Positions 51,836 through 60,966 of a stretch of DNA of 64,000 nt are shown in pieces. The stretch is from Idiomarina sp. (GTDB lineage Bacteria; Pseudomonadota; Gammaproteobacteria; Enterobacterales; Alteromonadaceae): the NCBI GenBank assembly GCA_020832105.1, contig JAFIFH010000067.1:1-64000 (forward strand), written 5' to 3'. Numbering within the stretch: position 1 is the stretch's first letter; every line of letters begins with the position of its first letter. The position numbers and the translations under genes are program-made. A model generated the notes under the pieces. It ran no database searches. It was not told the DNA's origin and worked only from the letters and a program-made list of their open reading frames with translations.

Positions 51836-54679
51836 ATGAGCGATTACAAGCACACGTTAAATCTACCTGATACGCCTTTCCCAATGCGCGGTAACCTGGC
51901 GCAGCGGGAACCTAAAATGCTTGAGCAGTGGTATGCGGCTGATCTTTATGGCGAGATTCGTAAAGCGCGTGCTGGTCGTGACAAGTTTATTCTGCATGAT
52001 GGCCCTCCGTACGCCAATGGCCAAATTCATATCGGTCATGCGGTCAATAAAATCCTCAAAGACGTGGTGGTGAAATCAAAAACCCTGAGCGGTTTTGATG
52101 CCCCTTACGTGCCAGGCTGGGATTGCCACGGCCTGCCTATTGAACTGGTGGTTGAAAAGAAACACGGCAAGCCAGGCGTTAAACTTACCGACGCTGAATT
52201 CCGTGAAAAATGCCGCGAATTTGCGATGAGCCAAATCGAAGGCCAGCGCGAAGACTTTAAACGTTTAGGCGTATTTGGTCAGTGGGACAAGCCCTATATG
52301 ACCATGGCCTTCACGCAGGAAGCCAACACCATTCGTGCAATGGGTAAAATCATCGAGCGCGGCCATTTGCAGCAAGGCTTTAAGCCCGTGCACTGGTGTA
52401 CGGACTGTGGTTCGGCACTGGCTGAGGCTGAAGTCGAGTACAAAGACAAAACCTCACCTGCCATTGATGTGAAATACCCAGTGCAGGACGAAGCCGCATT
52501 TGTGAATGCATTTGAACACCCCGAGGGGCATGACGGCGAAGGCCCTTTGAGTATGGTGATCTGGACTACAACGCCGTGGACCATTCCAGCGTCTCAGGCA
52601 GTGACCCTGGCAGCAGACCTTGAATATGCGCTGGTACAAATCGAGGCCGGTAATGACGACAAGTCAGTTGAGCGTTTGATTATTGCCTCGGACCTGGTCA
52701 ACGACGTGATGGCGCGCTTTGGCGTCAACAAATACCATAAGCTTGGTTTTTGCACAGGAGCGGCGCTGGAAAACCTGAAGTTGCATCACCCGTTGTTTGA
52801 GCGTGATATTCCGGTCATTCTTGGTGACCACGTGACCACTGAATCGGGTACTGGTTGTGTGCATACGGCACCAGGCCACGGTGTTGACGACTTCATTGTT
52901 GGCAAACAGTATGGCCTTGAGGTGTATAACCCAGTGAACGATCGCGGTGTCTACAAAGAAGACACCCCTATGTTTGCTGGCCAGCATGTATTTAAAGCCA
53001 ATGATGTTATCACCGAAGCGCTGAAAGACGCTGGCAACCTGGCTCATCACGAAGCCTACCCGCACAGCTACCCACATTGCTGGCGCCACAAAACGCCAAT
53101 TATTTTCCGTGCTACCCCACAGTGGTTTATCAGCATGGATCAGCAGAACCTGCGCGCTGACGCTCTTGAGCAAATTAAACAGGTGCGCTGGGTACCAGAA
53201 TGGGGTCAAAGCCGAATCACCAGCATGGTGGAAGGTCGCCCAGACTGGTGTATTTCACGCCAGCGTACCTGGGGTACGCCACTGACCTTATTTATTCACC
53301 GCGAAACCGATGAGTTGCACCCTCGCACTCTGGAATTATTGGACCAGGTTGCAGCGAAAGTGGAAGAGGCCGGTATTCAGGCATGGTTTGATTTAGATCC
53401 TGCAGAGCTGATGGGTGGCGAAGCGAGCGAGTACCGTAAGCTCACCGATACCATGGACGTGTGGTTTGATTCAGGTGTGACCCATTACTGTGTGTTAGAC
53501 CAGGATGAAAACCTGGCATGGCCTGCTGATCTGTATCTGGAAGGTTCAGACCAACATCGCGGTTGGTTCCAGTCATCTTTGATGACCGGCGTTGCCACTA
53601 AAGGTAAAGCACCATACAAGCACGTGTTGACCCACGGTTTTACTGTCGATAAAGACGGTCGCAAGATGTCCAAATCGTTAGGCAACGTGGTTTCGCCGCA
53701 GGAAGTGATGAATAAGCTGGGTGGTGACATTCTGCGCTTGTGGGTGGCATCCACCGATTACACCGCCGAGATGACGGTGTCCGATGAAATCTTAAAACGT
53801 GCCGCAGATGCGTATCGTCGTATTCGTAACACCGCGCGTTTCCTGCTCTCAAACCTGAATGGCTTTGTGCCGGCTGAGCATGCGGTGGCCACTGAAGATA
53901 TGGTTGAGCTGGACCGCTGGATTGTGGGGCGCGCGAAAACCCTGCAGGACGAGATTATCAATGCCTATGACAACTATCAGTTCTTAAGCGTGTCGCAAAA
54001 GTTGATGCACTTCTGTTCTATTGAGCTTGGTAGCTTCTACTTAGACATTATTAAAGACCGTCAGTACACCGCCAAGCAAGACAGTCTGGCTCAGCGTTCT
54101 TGCCAGACCGCGTTGTGGCACATTGTCGAGGCACTGGTGCGCTGGATGGCGCCAATTACCAGCTTTACCGCCCAGGAAATCTGGGAGCAGATGCCACAGG
54201 TAGATGGCCGTGATAGCTATGTGTTTACTGCTGAGTGGTACCAAGCCTGGCCACAGCTAGACGTTAAAGCTGAGCTGAGCGATGCCGACTGGCAGCAATT
54301 GCTTGGGGTGCGCGGTGAAGTCAACCGTGCGTTAGAACAGGCACGTCGCGACGATCGCATTGGTGGCTCATTACAGGCGAATGTGACGTTGTATGTGAGT
54401 GACGAGCTGAACGAGCTGCTGGTGAAGCTTAAAGATGAATTGCGTTTTGTGCTGCTCACCTCGCATACAGACACTGCACCTTTGGCGCAAGCCCCGGCAG
54501 ACGCAGCGATGACTGAAATTGATGGGCTCAAAGTGGTAGTAATGAAGTCGCCACACGCGAAGTGCGGCCGCTGCTGGCACCACCGTGAGGAGGTTGGCAC
54601 CATGAGCGAGCACCCGGAACTATGTGGTCGTTGTGTGACTAACGTGGATGGCGAGGGTGAAGTGCGTGACTTCGCCTAA
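51836..54679 (+). CDS. ileS: Isoleucyl-tRNA synthetase
   Basis: A class I aminoacyl-tRNA synthetase of 947 residues, the usual bacterial length. It has the HIGH-type motif in [16 protein letters not shown], the editing (CP1) domain with [16 protein letters not shown] in [11 protein letters not shown], and a C-terminal zinc module with CGRCWHH and LCGRCV. The start [17 protein letters not shown] is canonical. lspA overlaps its 3' end. Confidence 0.98.
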   Translation: MSDYKHTLNLPDTPFPMRGNLAQREPKMLEQWYAADLYGEIRKARAGRDKFILHDGPPYANGQIHIGHAVNKILKDVVVKSKTLSGFDAPYVPGWDCHGLPIELVVEKKHGKPGVKLTDAEFREKCREFAMSQIEGQREDFKRLGVFGQWDKPYMTMAFTQEANTIRAMGKIIERGHLQQGFKPVHWCTDCGSALAEAEVEYKDKTSPAIDVKYPVQDEAAFVNAFEHPEGHDGEGPLSMVIWTTTPWTIPASQAVTLAADLEYALVQIEAGNDDKSVERLIIASDLVNDVMARFGVNKYHKLGFCTGAALENLKLHHPLFERDIPVILGDHVTTESGTGCVHTAPGHGVDDFIVGKQYGLEVYNPVNDRGVYKEDTPMFAGQHVFKANDVITEALKDAGNLAHHEAYPHSYPHCWRHKTPIIFRATPQWFISMDQQNLRADALEQIKQVRWVPEWGQSRITSMVEGRPDWCISRQRTWGTPLTLFIHRETDELHPRTLELLDQVAAKVEEAGIQAWFDLDPAELMGGEASEYRKLTDTMDVWFDSGVTHYCVLDQDENLAWPADLYLEGSDQHRGWFQSSLMTGVATKGKAPYKHVLTHGFTVDKDGRKMSKSLGNVVSPQEVMNKLGGDILRLWVASTDYTAEMTVSDEILKRAADAYRRIRNTARFLLSNLNGFVPAEHAVATEDMVELDRWIVGRAKTLQDEIINAYDNYQFLSVSQKLMHFCSIELGSFYLDIIKDRQYTAKQDSLAQRSCQTALWHIVEALVRWMAPITSFTAQEIWEQMPQVDGRDSYVFTAEWYQAWPQLDVKAELSDADWQQLLGVRGEVNRALEQARRDDRIGGSLQANVTLYVSDELNELLVKLKDELRFVLLTSHTDTAPLAQAPADAAMTEIDGLKVVVMKSPHAKCGRCWHHREEVGTMSEHPELCGRCVTNVDGEGEVRDFA

Positions 54680-55178
54680 GCGCCCGGCTCGTTGGCAGGA
54701 CAGCGGTTGGCACCTGTTTTGGGTGCCGTTGCTGGTGATTGTGTTGGATCAGATCACCAAACAGGTCATCCTGGCGACGATGTCGCTGTATGAACGAATC
54801 AATGTACTGCCGTTCTTTGACATTGTGCATGCGCGTAATTATGGTGCGGCTTTTAGTTTTTTAAGTGACGCTGGTGGCTGGCAACGTTGGTTTTTTACCA
54901 TTCTGGCGATTGTGGTGTGTTCGGTGCTGGCCTTTTGGTTGCGTAAGCATTCGCGTCAGGAATGGCGCCTGAACTGGGCCTTTGCGCTGGTAATTGGCGG
55001 GGCGATTGGCAATGTTCTGGATCGCTTACAGCACGGGTTTGTGGTGGATTTTCTTGACGTATATGCACGAATTGGAGATTCAACCCATCACTGGCCCGCT
55101 TTCAACGTCGCCGACAGCGCCATCGTCATTGGCGCCGCCTTAATGATTTGGGACGGTTTCAAACGCCCCGCGTCATGA
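54666..55178 (+). CDS. lspA: Lipoprotein signal peptidase (signal peptidase II)
   Basis: An inner-membrane aspartic protease of 170 residues that cleaves prolipoprotein signals. Seen: [27 protein letters not shown] (first catalytic aspartate), GFVVDFLD and FNVADSAIV (second). A GTG at 54666 with GAGGGTGAA ahead is the likely start, overlapping ileS by 14 bases; an ATG at 54648 is the longer alternative. FlgH and FlgP are among its substrates in this window. Confidence 0.94.
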   Translation: MTSPKRPARWQDSGWHLFWVPLLVIVLDQITKQVILATMSLYERINVLPFFDIVHARNYGAAFSFLSDAGGWQRWFFTILAIVVCSVLAFWLRKHSRQEWRLNWAFALVIGGAIGNVLDRLQHGFVVDFLDVYARIGDSTHHWPAFNVADSAIVIGAALMIWDGFKRPAS

Positions 55179-55179
55179 T

Positions 55180-55251
55180 GTAGGTCAGGCCGCGCCTGAC
55201 GCCGCGATGGTTAACGTCATCACTGCGTGACGCTGACACAGCCTGACGTAC
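55180..55251. repeat. Family A repeat with CGTCA/TGACG insert
   Basis: GTAGGTCAGGC-CGC-GCCTGACG, CCGCGATGGTTAACG, CGTCA-TCACTGCG-TGACG, then CTGACACAGCCTGACGTAC. It separates lspA from fkpB. Confidence 0.88.
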
Positions 55252-55304
55252 GACGCATCATGCAGGATGCACCGCACCAACCCCGTAATTAAAAAGAGAT
55301 GAAT

Positions 55305-55751
55305 ATGAGTGATTTAGCAGTAATTGGTCAGAACAGCCGCGTAGTGATGCATTTTTCTATTAAGCTGGAAGATGGCAGTGCCGCAGACAGCTCGAAGGTG
55401 CATGGTAAACCTGCGCGTTTTCAAATGGGCGACGGCAACCTGACACCAAATTTTGAAAAGCACCTTATTGGTCTCAAGGCGGGTGACGAGCGCGAGTTCA
55501 CCTTAGAGCCTGCAGAAGCCTTTGGTGAGCCTATTGACGAGAACATTTATCAGGTTGATAAGACCAAATTTAGTGACGAAACGCCAGCAGACATAGGTTC
55601 GATTATTGCTTTTACCCAGCCAGATGGCCGCGAAGTGCCAGGTATTGTACGTAAAGTGGACGGCAACTCGGTGACCATCGATTTTAATCACCCGTTAGCT
55701 GGCCAGCGCATTGTATTTGCCGTTGAGATTCTCAGTGTGGAGGATGCATGA
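55305..55751 (+). CDS. fkpB: FKBP-type peptidyl-prolyl isomerase FkpB (SlpA)
   Basis: A cytoplasmic prolyl isomerase/chaperone of 148 residues. It has the SlyD/FkpB layout: an FKBP half ([42 protein letters not shown]) with the inserted flap domain (about 70-130) and [21 protein letters not shown] is six bases before the ATG at 55305. It overlaps ispH by four bases. Confidence 0.95.
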   Translation: MSDLAVIGQNSRVVMHFSIKLEDGSAADSSKVHGKPARFQMGDGNLTPNFEKHLIGLKAGDEREFTLEPAEAFGEPIDENIYQVDKTKFSDETPADIGSIIAFTQPDGREVPGIVRKVDGNSVTIDFNHPLAGQRIVFAVEILSVEDA

Positions 55752-56692
55752 AAATTGTTTTAGCCAACCCGCGGGGTTTTTGTGCCGGTGTTGACCGCGC
55801 CATCACTATCGTGGAACAGGCACTGGCGATGTTTTCACCGCCCATTTATGTACGCCATGAAGTGGTCCATAACAAATATGTGGTAGACGGGCTGCGTGAG
55901 CGCGGCGCCAGGTTTGTTGAAGAACTTGAACAAGTCCCCGACGACAGCATCGTGATCTTCTCTGCCCATGGGGTGTCAAAAGCAGTACGCCAGGCCGCCA
56001 ATGATCGTGGTTTGAAGGTATTTGACGCCACCTGCCCACTGGTAACCAAAGTCCACATGGAAGTGACCAGGGCGAGCCGTCGCGGCCATGAGTGTGTGCT
56101 AATTGGTCATGCTGGTCATCCCGAAGTGGAAGGCACCATGGGCCAGTACCTCAACAACGACGGTGGTATTTACCTGGTTGAATCGGTGGAAGATGTGGCC
56201 ACTTTGCAGGTTAAAGACGCCGATAACTTACATTATATGAGCCAGACCACACTCTCAGTGGATGACACCGCAGATGTGATTGACGCACTGCGTCAGCGCT
56301 TTCCAAACATCAATGGTCCGCGCAAAGACGATATCTGTTATGCCACCCAAAACCGCCAGGACGCGGTGCGTGAGATGGCCAACGAAGTCGACGTGATGTT
56401 GGTGGTCGGTGCACGAAATAGTTCCAATTCCAACCGCCTGCGCGAGCTGGCTGAGAAGATGGGCACCCCCGCACACTTGATAGACGATGCCAGCTGCATG
56501 GACAAGAGCTGGTTTGCTAATGTCAGCGCAGTAGGGGTGACCGCAGGTGCCTCTGCGCCAGACATTCTGGTGCAAAACGTGGTTAAGCAGCTGCAGGACT
56601 GGGGCGGTGAGGCCGTGGAAGAGCGCAGTGGGCGTGAAGAGAATGTCACGTTCTCGATACCCCCAGAACTGCGAGTTACCCAAGTCTCTTAA
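55748..56692 (+). CDS. ispH: 4-hydroxy-3-methylbut-2-enyl diphosphate reductase
   Basis: The last enzyme of the MEP isoprenoid pathway, 314 residues, with a 4Fe-4S cluster. The cluster cysteines are in [23 protein letters not shown] and [19 protein letters not shown] and [10 protein letters not shown] are also family marks. The ATGA overlap couples it to fkpB. A strong terminator follows. Confidence 0.98.
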   Translation: MKIVLANPRGFCAGVDRAITIVEQALAMFSPPIYVRHEVVHNKYVVDGLRERGARFVEELEQVPDDSIVIFSAHGVSKAVRQAANDRGLKVFDATCPLVTKVHMEVTRASRRGHECVLIGHAGHPEVEGTMGQYLNNDGGIYLVESVEDVATLQVKDADNLHYMSQTTLSVDDTADVIDALRQRFPNINGPRKDDICYATQNRQDAVREMANEVDVMLVVGARNSSNSNRLRELAEKMGTPAHLIDDASCMDKSWFANVSAVGVTAGASAPDILVQNVVKQLQDWGGEAVEERSGREENVTFSIPPELRVTQVS

Positions 56693-56734
56693 GGTAACGT
56701 CAGCGATTGCTGATAATGCTCTCAAAGTATTCAG

Positions 56735-56762
56735 AAAAGCCCGCATGAGCGGGCTTTTTTTA
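56735..56762 (+). terminator. Terminator after ispH
   Basis: AAAAGCCCGC-ATGA-GCGGGCTTTT then T run. Confidence 0.93.
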
Positions 56763-56859
56763 TGAACTAACACATACTGAAAAGTGAGCTGAAGGCGCTC
56801 AATGACTAGTTAAAGAGCCACACCATAATCGCACCACAGAAACGGACATAGGGGGTCGC

Positions 56860-57378
56860 ATGGGTACGGATACTCAACCGCGCAGCGCGTCAGCGCAGTG
56901 CAATGCAAAGCGTGGGTTTACCTTAATTGAGCTGATGGTGGTACTTATTATCATCAGCATTGTTGGCGGCAAGGCATTACCAGCTATCGCGGATGGCTGG
57001 GACCAGTTTATGCTGCGCCGCATCGCCGCAAAGGTACTGGCCACTATTAGTGTCGCCAGGCAGCACGCGATAGCGGACGAGCGTGCAACGCTGGTGAAGT
57101 TTGAACACGATGCCTGGTGTATTCAGTATCAGGATGAACCTGAACAGGCGTGTTCACTGGGCCGGGGCAGTCTGCCGCCGCGCTACTCTTTTAATCATAA
57201 TTTAGGTAGCCAGTTTCAGCTGTTGTATAGCGCAGGGCGAGGCTTTTCACCGCTAAGCGCCGGTGCCATCCGGTTATATTCAAGACCCGGCCTGAGGCAT
57301 GTTCAGTTTATTAACAGCTCAGTGGGCCGCATCAGGCTATGCAGCGGGCAGCGGATACCAGGGATCCCCTCATGTTAG
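56860..57378 (+). CDS. Minor pilin-like protein, GspH/FimT type
   Basis: A prepilin of 172 residues: a polar leader, the prepilin peptidase site KRGFTLIELMVV (cleavage after G) and a hydrophobic N-terminal helix. The globular part has paired cysteines. It heads four overlapping pilin-like genes that probably prime type IV pilus assembly. In Pseudomonas the fimU-pilVWX-pilY1-pilE cluster adjoins ispH in the same place; the four-gene set here, without pilY1, looks more like E. coli ppdA-ppdB-ygdB-ppdC. GGGGG precedes the ATG. Confidence 0.82.
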   Translation: MGTDTQPRSASAQCNAKRGFTLIELMVVLIIISIVGGKALPAIADGWDQFMLRRIAAKVLATISVARQHAIADERATLVKFEHDAWCIQYQDEPEQACSLGRGSLPPRYSFNHNLGSQFQLLYSAGRGFSPLSAGAIRLYSRPGLRHVQFINSSVGRIRLCSGQRIPGIPSC

Positions 57379-57866
57379 CCCGGCAGCGCGCTCACGGCTT
57401 TACTCTGCTCGAGTTGTTACTGGTCAGTGGGTTAAGCGGGATCATACTGACCACCTGGATTGGTAGTCTTAGTCAGCAGCTAGTCGCACTGGATAAACGC
57501 CTGCAAACCGCTCGCAAGACACAGCAGTTTAATCAACTTGGGTTCTGGTTAAGCCATGAGTTAGAGCGTGCCCGGGATAACGGTGACTATGCCTGGTTGT
57601 GGGCAGAGAATTGTTTGATATACGGCGAGTCATCCGGGGTCAGGGTTCAAAACGGGTTGCTGCAATGGCGCGGAGGGCCGAGATTGTGCACGGACTCTGG
57701 CTGGGTCAGCCTGGGTGATCCTGAAGATTATCAAATCACCCACTTGTCAGTGACGCACGCTCCAAGTTCCGATGGCAACGGATACCTGCAGCTCAGCGGA
57801 ATCATTGAAGGTGAGCCTGTAACATGGGAGTACCGCTTTAATGGTAAACTATACTTTACTCCCTAG
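57372..57866 (+). CDS. Minor pilin-like protein, PilW/PpdB type
   Basis: A prepilin of 164 residues: AHGFTLLELLLVSGLSG gives the cleavage site and hydrophobic helix, and the globular part has two cysteines. The ATG at 57372 overlaps the preceding stop by seven bases. No separate ribosome site is evident, so translation is probably coupled. Confidence 0.78.
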   Translation: MLARQRAHGFTLLELLLVSGLSGIILTTWIGSLSQQLVALDKRLQTARKTQQFNQLGFWLSHELERARDNGDYAWLWAENCLIYGESSGVRVQNGLLQWRGGPRLCTDSGWVSLGDPEDYQITHLSVTHAPSSDGNGYLQLSGIIEGEPVTWEYRFNGKLYFTP

Positions 57867-58464
57867 CAGGGATGCTGTGTGCAGTCGCCTTAGGTGCGCT
57901 CTTCAACAGCAAGGGGTCGCACTTATTACGGCGATTTTAGTCATGCTCGGTCTTGCCTTGCTGGTATTAAGCCTGTCGGGCCAACAGGTACTGACACATT
58001 TTCAGCAGATAAGCCTGGACGAACGTCGGCTGCATCGGCAGCTTGCCACTGAACAGTTATTTGATGAAGTCGCATTAAGCTTGGAAATGAATGGGCGTAT
58101 GCAACTGGAGCAGGGGCGGGGCTACGTCGCCCACGCCTTCAACCAAGGTAGTCCGGGCCAACGGGTACTGTACAGCGAAACGCAAGATGTGCCCTGCCCA
58201 CACGACTTCTTTACCCTTAGTATGTGCTGGCGCATTCAGGTGCGACAGTCGGGGTCTGGATTTATTCGCGAGCGCATGTTGGTGATTCCGGAAGCCAGCT
58301 GTGCAAGCTCTTATTGGTTTCCACCGGAAGGACGAGTGGTCAGTGCGCCGGTGTTACCGCCTGCGGATGCTCCCCCGGAGTCTGACCCGCCACCAGAGCT
58401 GATACCAGAGCCGACACCAGAGCCGACCCCACCACCAAGACCAGGCGGGGGGCTAAGACCATGA
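57841..58464 (+). CDS. Minor pilin-like protein, PilX/YgdB type
   Basis: A protein of 207 residues. QQGVALITAILVMLGLALLV, here given as QQGVALI and a following hydrophobic helix, is the PilX-like start that lacks the usual glutamate at +5. The globular part has several cysteines. A proline- and glutamate-rich tail (PEPTPEPTPPPRPGGG) is unusual for the family. It overlaps the neighbours on both sides (26 bases upstream, four downstream). Confidence 0.72.
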   Translation: MVNYTLLPSRDAVCSRLRCALQQQGVALITAILVMLGLALLVLSLSGQQVLTHFQQISLDERRLHRQLATEQLFDEVALSLEMNGRMQLEQGRGYVAHAFNQGSPGQRVLYSETQDVPCPHDFFTLSMCWRIQVRQSGSGFIRERMLVIPEASCASSYWFPPEGRVVSAPVLPPADAPPESDPPPELIPEPTPEPTPPPRPGGGLRP

Positions 58465-58691
58465 CTCAACGTATACAGGTTCAAGGATTCAGCTTGCTGG
58501 AACTGAGTATCGCCAGTGCCATTTTGAGTGTCGGAACTTTGGCAGTGTTTACATTAACTTTGTACTGGCTCGAGGCGCCAGAGCGCCAGAAGGCTCGTTA
58601 CGAAGCCCTGGTTCAGGCTGTGCTTGAGCGGCCCCAGCCCATGTATATCAGGCGATTCGCTACATTAGAATGCGAACGTGAAAAGGAGTAA
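58461..58691 (+). CDS. Short prepilin-like protein, PilV/PpdC type
   Basis: A protein of 76 residues. VQGFSLLELSIASAIL is a prepilin cleavage site with hydrophobic helix, but the globular part is only about 50 residues, shorter than usual. It overlaps the preceding gene in ATGA. It may be complete but small, or truncated at its 3' end near the presumed rearrangement point before flhA. Confidence 0.7.
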   Translation: MTQRIQVQGFSLLELSIASAILSVGTLAVFTLTLYWLEAPERQKARYEALVQAVLERPQPMYIRRFATLECEREKE

Positions 58692-58762
58692 GCAAGCTGG
58701 CCTGATAATTGAATACTAGTAACCTAAGACACGCGTTGACGCTTTCTTGACACTTTCTTTAC

Positions 58763-58789
58763 GTGCGCGCCATTCACCGCAGCGCGCAC
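58763..58789. promoter_or_regulatory. Perfect inverted repeat upstream of flhA
   Basis: GTGCGCGC and GCGCGCAC, eight bases each, separated by 11 bases, about 55 bases before flhA. There is no T run. It could be an operator for a dimeric regulator or a leader stem; the protein is unknown. Confidence 0.4.
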
Positions 58790-58843
58790 ACAGGGTTGGT
58801 CAGGCTCACGTGCAGTGGATAATTTATTAGGGTTGGTAGTTGC

Positions 58844-60946
58844 ATGCAGCAGTACGGCGCGCTGAAAGACTTTTATCAGAACAATTGGCGACATATCAAA
58901 GGCATCGGCACGCCTATATTCGTGCTTGCGGTGCTGGCTATGGTTATTTTACCGATGCCACCCTTCCTGCTTGATACCTTGTTCTCGTTTAACATTACCT
59001 TATCGATGATCGTGCTGCTGGTGGCGGTTTACACCAAACGCCCGCTTGAATTCGCGGCCTTCCCCACTATTTTGCTGATAGCCACCTTGTTGCGTTTGGG
59101 CCTGAATATAGCCTCAACCCGGGTGGTTTTACTGCATGGTCATGAAGGGCCAGATGCGGCAGGTAACGTAATCGAAGCCTTTGGCAGCGTGGTTATTGGC
59201 GGCAACTACACGGTTGGTTTAGTGGTTTTCGCAATTTTAATCATTATTAACTTTGTGGTGATTACCAAAGGTGCAGGGCGGATCTCTGAAGTAACTGCTC
59301 GCTTTACCCTCGACGCGATGCCCGGTAAACAAATGGCCATTGATGCGGACTTAAACTCTGGCCTGATCTCTCAGGAAGATGCGAAGGCACGCCGTCAGGA
59401 CGTCACCCGTGAAGCGGATTTCTATGGCTCGATGGACGGTGCCAGTAAGTTTGTGAAAGGGGATGCCGTCGCGGGCATCCTGATCCTGCTGATCAACCTG
59501 ATCGGTGGGTTTATCATTGGGATGGTGCAGCATGACCTGAGCTTCGGTCAGGCAGTTGAGATATACACCACGCTCAGTATTGGTGACGGCCTGGCCGCGC
59601 AAATCCCTGCATTGTTGCTCTCCGTAGCAACTGCCATCGTGATTACTCGCGAAAATTCTGAAACCCAGCTCAGTGAACAGATGAACCTGCAGCTGATATC
59701 GAATCCGCGAATTCTAATCATTGCCTCGTTTATTCTGTTCTTCATGGGCGTGGTGCCTGGGATGCCGCATTTTGCGTTCCTCAGCATGGCGCTCGTTCTT
59801 GCGGCGATGGCGTACTTACGTATCCGCACGATGAAGGAAGAGACCCAGACCGAACTGGTGGTAGCGCAGAATAAAACCAATGCAGAGCACCTTGAGCCTG
59901 CGCAAAAAGAGATTGGCTGGGACGATGTGCATCAGGTCGACACCATTGGGCTCGAGGTTGGCTATCGACTGATCCCGATGGTAGACAAGTCTCAAGGGGG
60001 TGAACTGCTGGCACGAATCAAAGGGGTTCGTAAGAAGCTGTCTCAGGAACTTGGCTTTTTGGTGCCAGCGGTACATATCCGTGACAACCTCGATCTGGGC
60101 CCTAACCAGTATCGCATTACGCTAATGGGGGTGACCTTTGGTGAGGCCGAGATTCGCCCCGATTGGGAGATGGCGATCAACCCGGGCCAGGTGTTTGGTG
60201 AGCTGAAAGGCGAAAAAACCATGGACCCCGCATTTGGTCTTGAGGCCACCTGGATTCGTCCGGAAGAACGAGAACATGCGCAAACACTGGGTTATACCGT
60301 TGTTGATTCAGCGACCGTGATTGCCACCCACCTTAGCCAAATTCTGACCAACAATGCAGCGCAGTTGCTGGGTCACGAAGAAGGTCAGCAATTGCTGGAT
60401 ATGCTTGGCAAACAAACGCCTAAGTTATCAGAAGCGCTGGTGCCGGATACCTTGAGTCTTGCCGCTGTGGTAAAGGTACTCCAGAACCTGCTGAGTGAAG
60501 GGGTGCCGGTACGTGACTTCAGAACGGTTGCCCAGACCCTGGTTGAATACGGCGCGAAAAGTCAGGACACCGACGTGCTCACAGCGGCTACCCGTATCGC
60601 CTTGCGGCGTTTGATTGTGCAGGAAGCTGCTGGCGGCATGGACGAGTTACCCGTCATAACCTTGGCGCCAGAACTGGAACAGATGTTGCATCAATCCATG
60701 CAGGCTGCGGGCAATGAAAGCGCCGGTATTGAACCTGGAATGGCAGAGAAAATTCAGCAGTCGTTACAGGAAGCACATCAACGTCAGGAAATGAATGGGC
60801 AGCCGTCTGTTTTACTGACCTCAGGGGTGCTACGCAATACGTTATCGCGCTTCATTCGCAATACGATTCCGGGCATGCATGTGCTGTCTTATCAGGAAGT
60901 ACCGGACGATAAACAAATTCGCATCATGAGCTCAGTCGGCCAGTAG
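58844..60946 (+). CDS. flhA: Flagellar export gate protein FlhA
   Basis: The export gate of the flagellar type III system, 700 residues: about eight membrane helices in the first 330 residues, with the conserved loop GRISEVTARFTLDAMPGKQMAIDADLN (seen in parts: RISEVTARF, DAMPGKQMAID), then a large cytoplasmic domain that docks chaperone-substrate pairs. Usual length. It starts flhA-flhF-fleN-fliA. flhB, normally just upstream, is absent. Confidence 0.97.
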   Translation: MQQYGALKDFYQNNWRHIKGIGTPIFVLAVLAMVILPMPPFLLDTLFSFNITLSMIVLLVAVYTKRPLEFAAFPTILLIATLLRLGLNIASTRVVLLHGHEGPDAAGNVIEAFGSVVIGGNYTVGLVVFAILIIINFVVITKGAGRISEVTARFTLDAMPGKQMAIDADLNSGLISQEDAKARRQDVTREADFYGSMDGASKFVKGDAVAGILILLINLIGGFIIGMVQHDLSFGQAVEIYTTLSIGDGLAAQIPALLLSVATAIVITRENSETQLSEQMNLQLISNPRILIIASFILFFMGVVPGMPHFAFLSMALVLAAMAYLRIRTMKEETQTELVVAQNKTNAEHLEPAQKEIGWDDVHQVDTIGLEVGYRLIPMVDKSQGGELLARIKGVRKKLSQELGFLVPAVHIRDNLDLGPNQYRITLMGVTFGEAEIRPDWEMAINPGQVFGELKGEKTMDPAFGLEATWIRPEEREHAQTLGYTVVDSATVIATHLSQILTNNAAQLLGHEEGQQLLDMLGKQTPKLSEALVPDTLSLAAVVKVLQNLLSEGVPVRDFRTVAQTLVEYGAKSQDTDVLTAATRIALRRLIVQEAAGGMDELPVITLAPELEQMLHQSMQAAGNESAGIEPGMAEKIQQSLQEAHQRQEMNGQPSVLLTSGVLRNTLSRFIRNTIPGMHVLSYQEVPDDKQIRIMSSVGQ

Positions 60947-60966
60947 TGGATTGGGGGAGAAGTTAA

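Noticed and set aside
58795..58810. Family A half (GGTTGGTCAGGCTC) before flhA
   Set aside because: Only nine bases match and no pairing arm follows.
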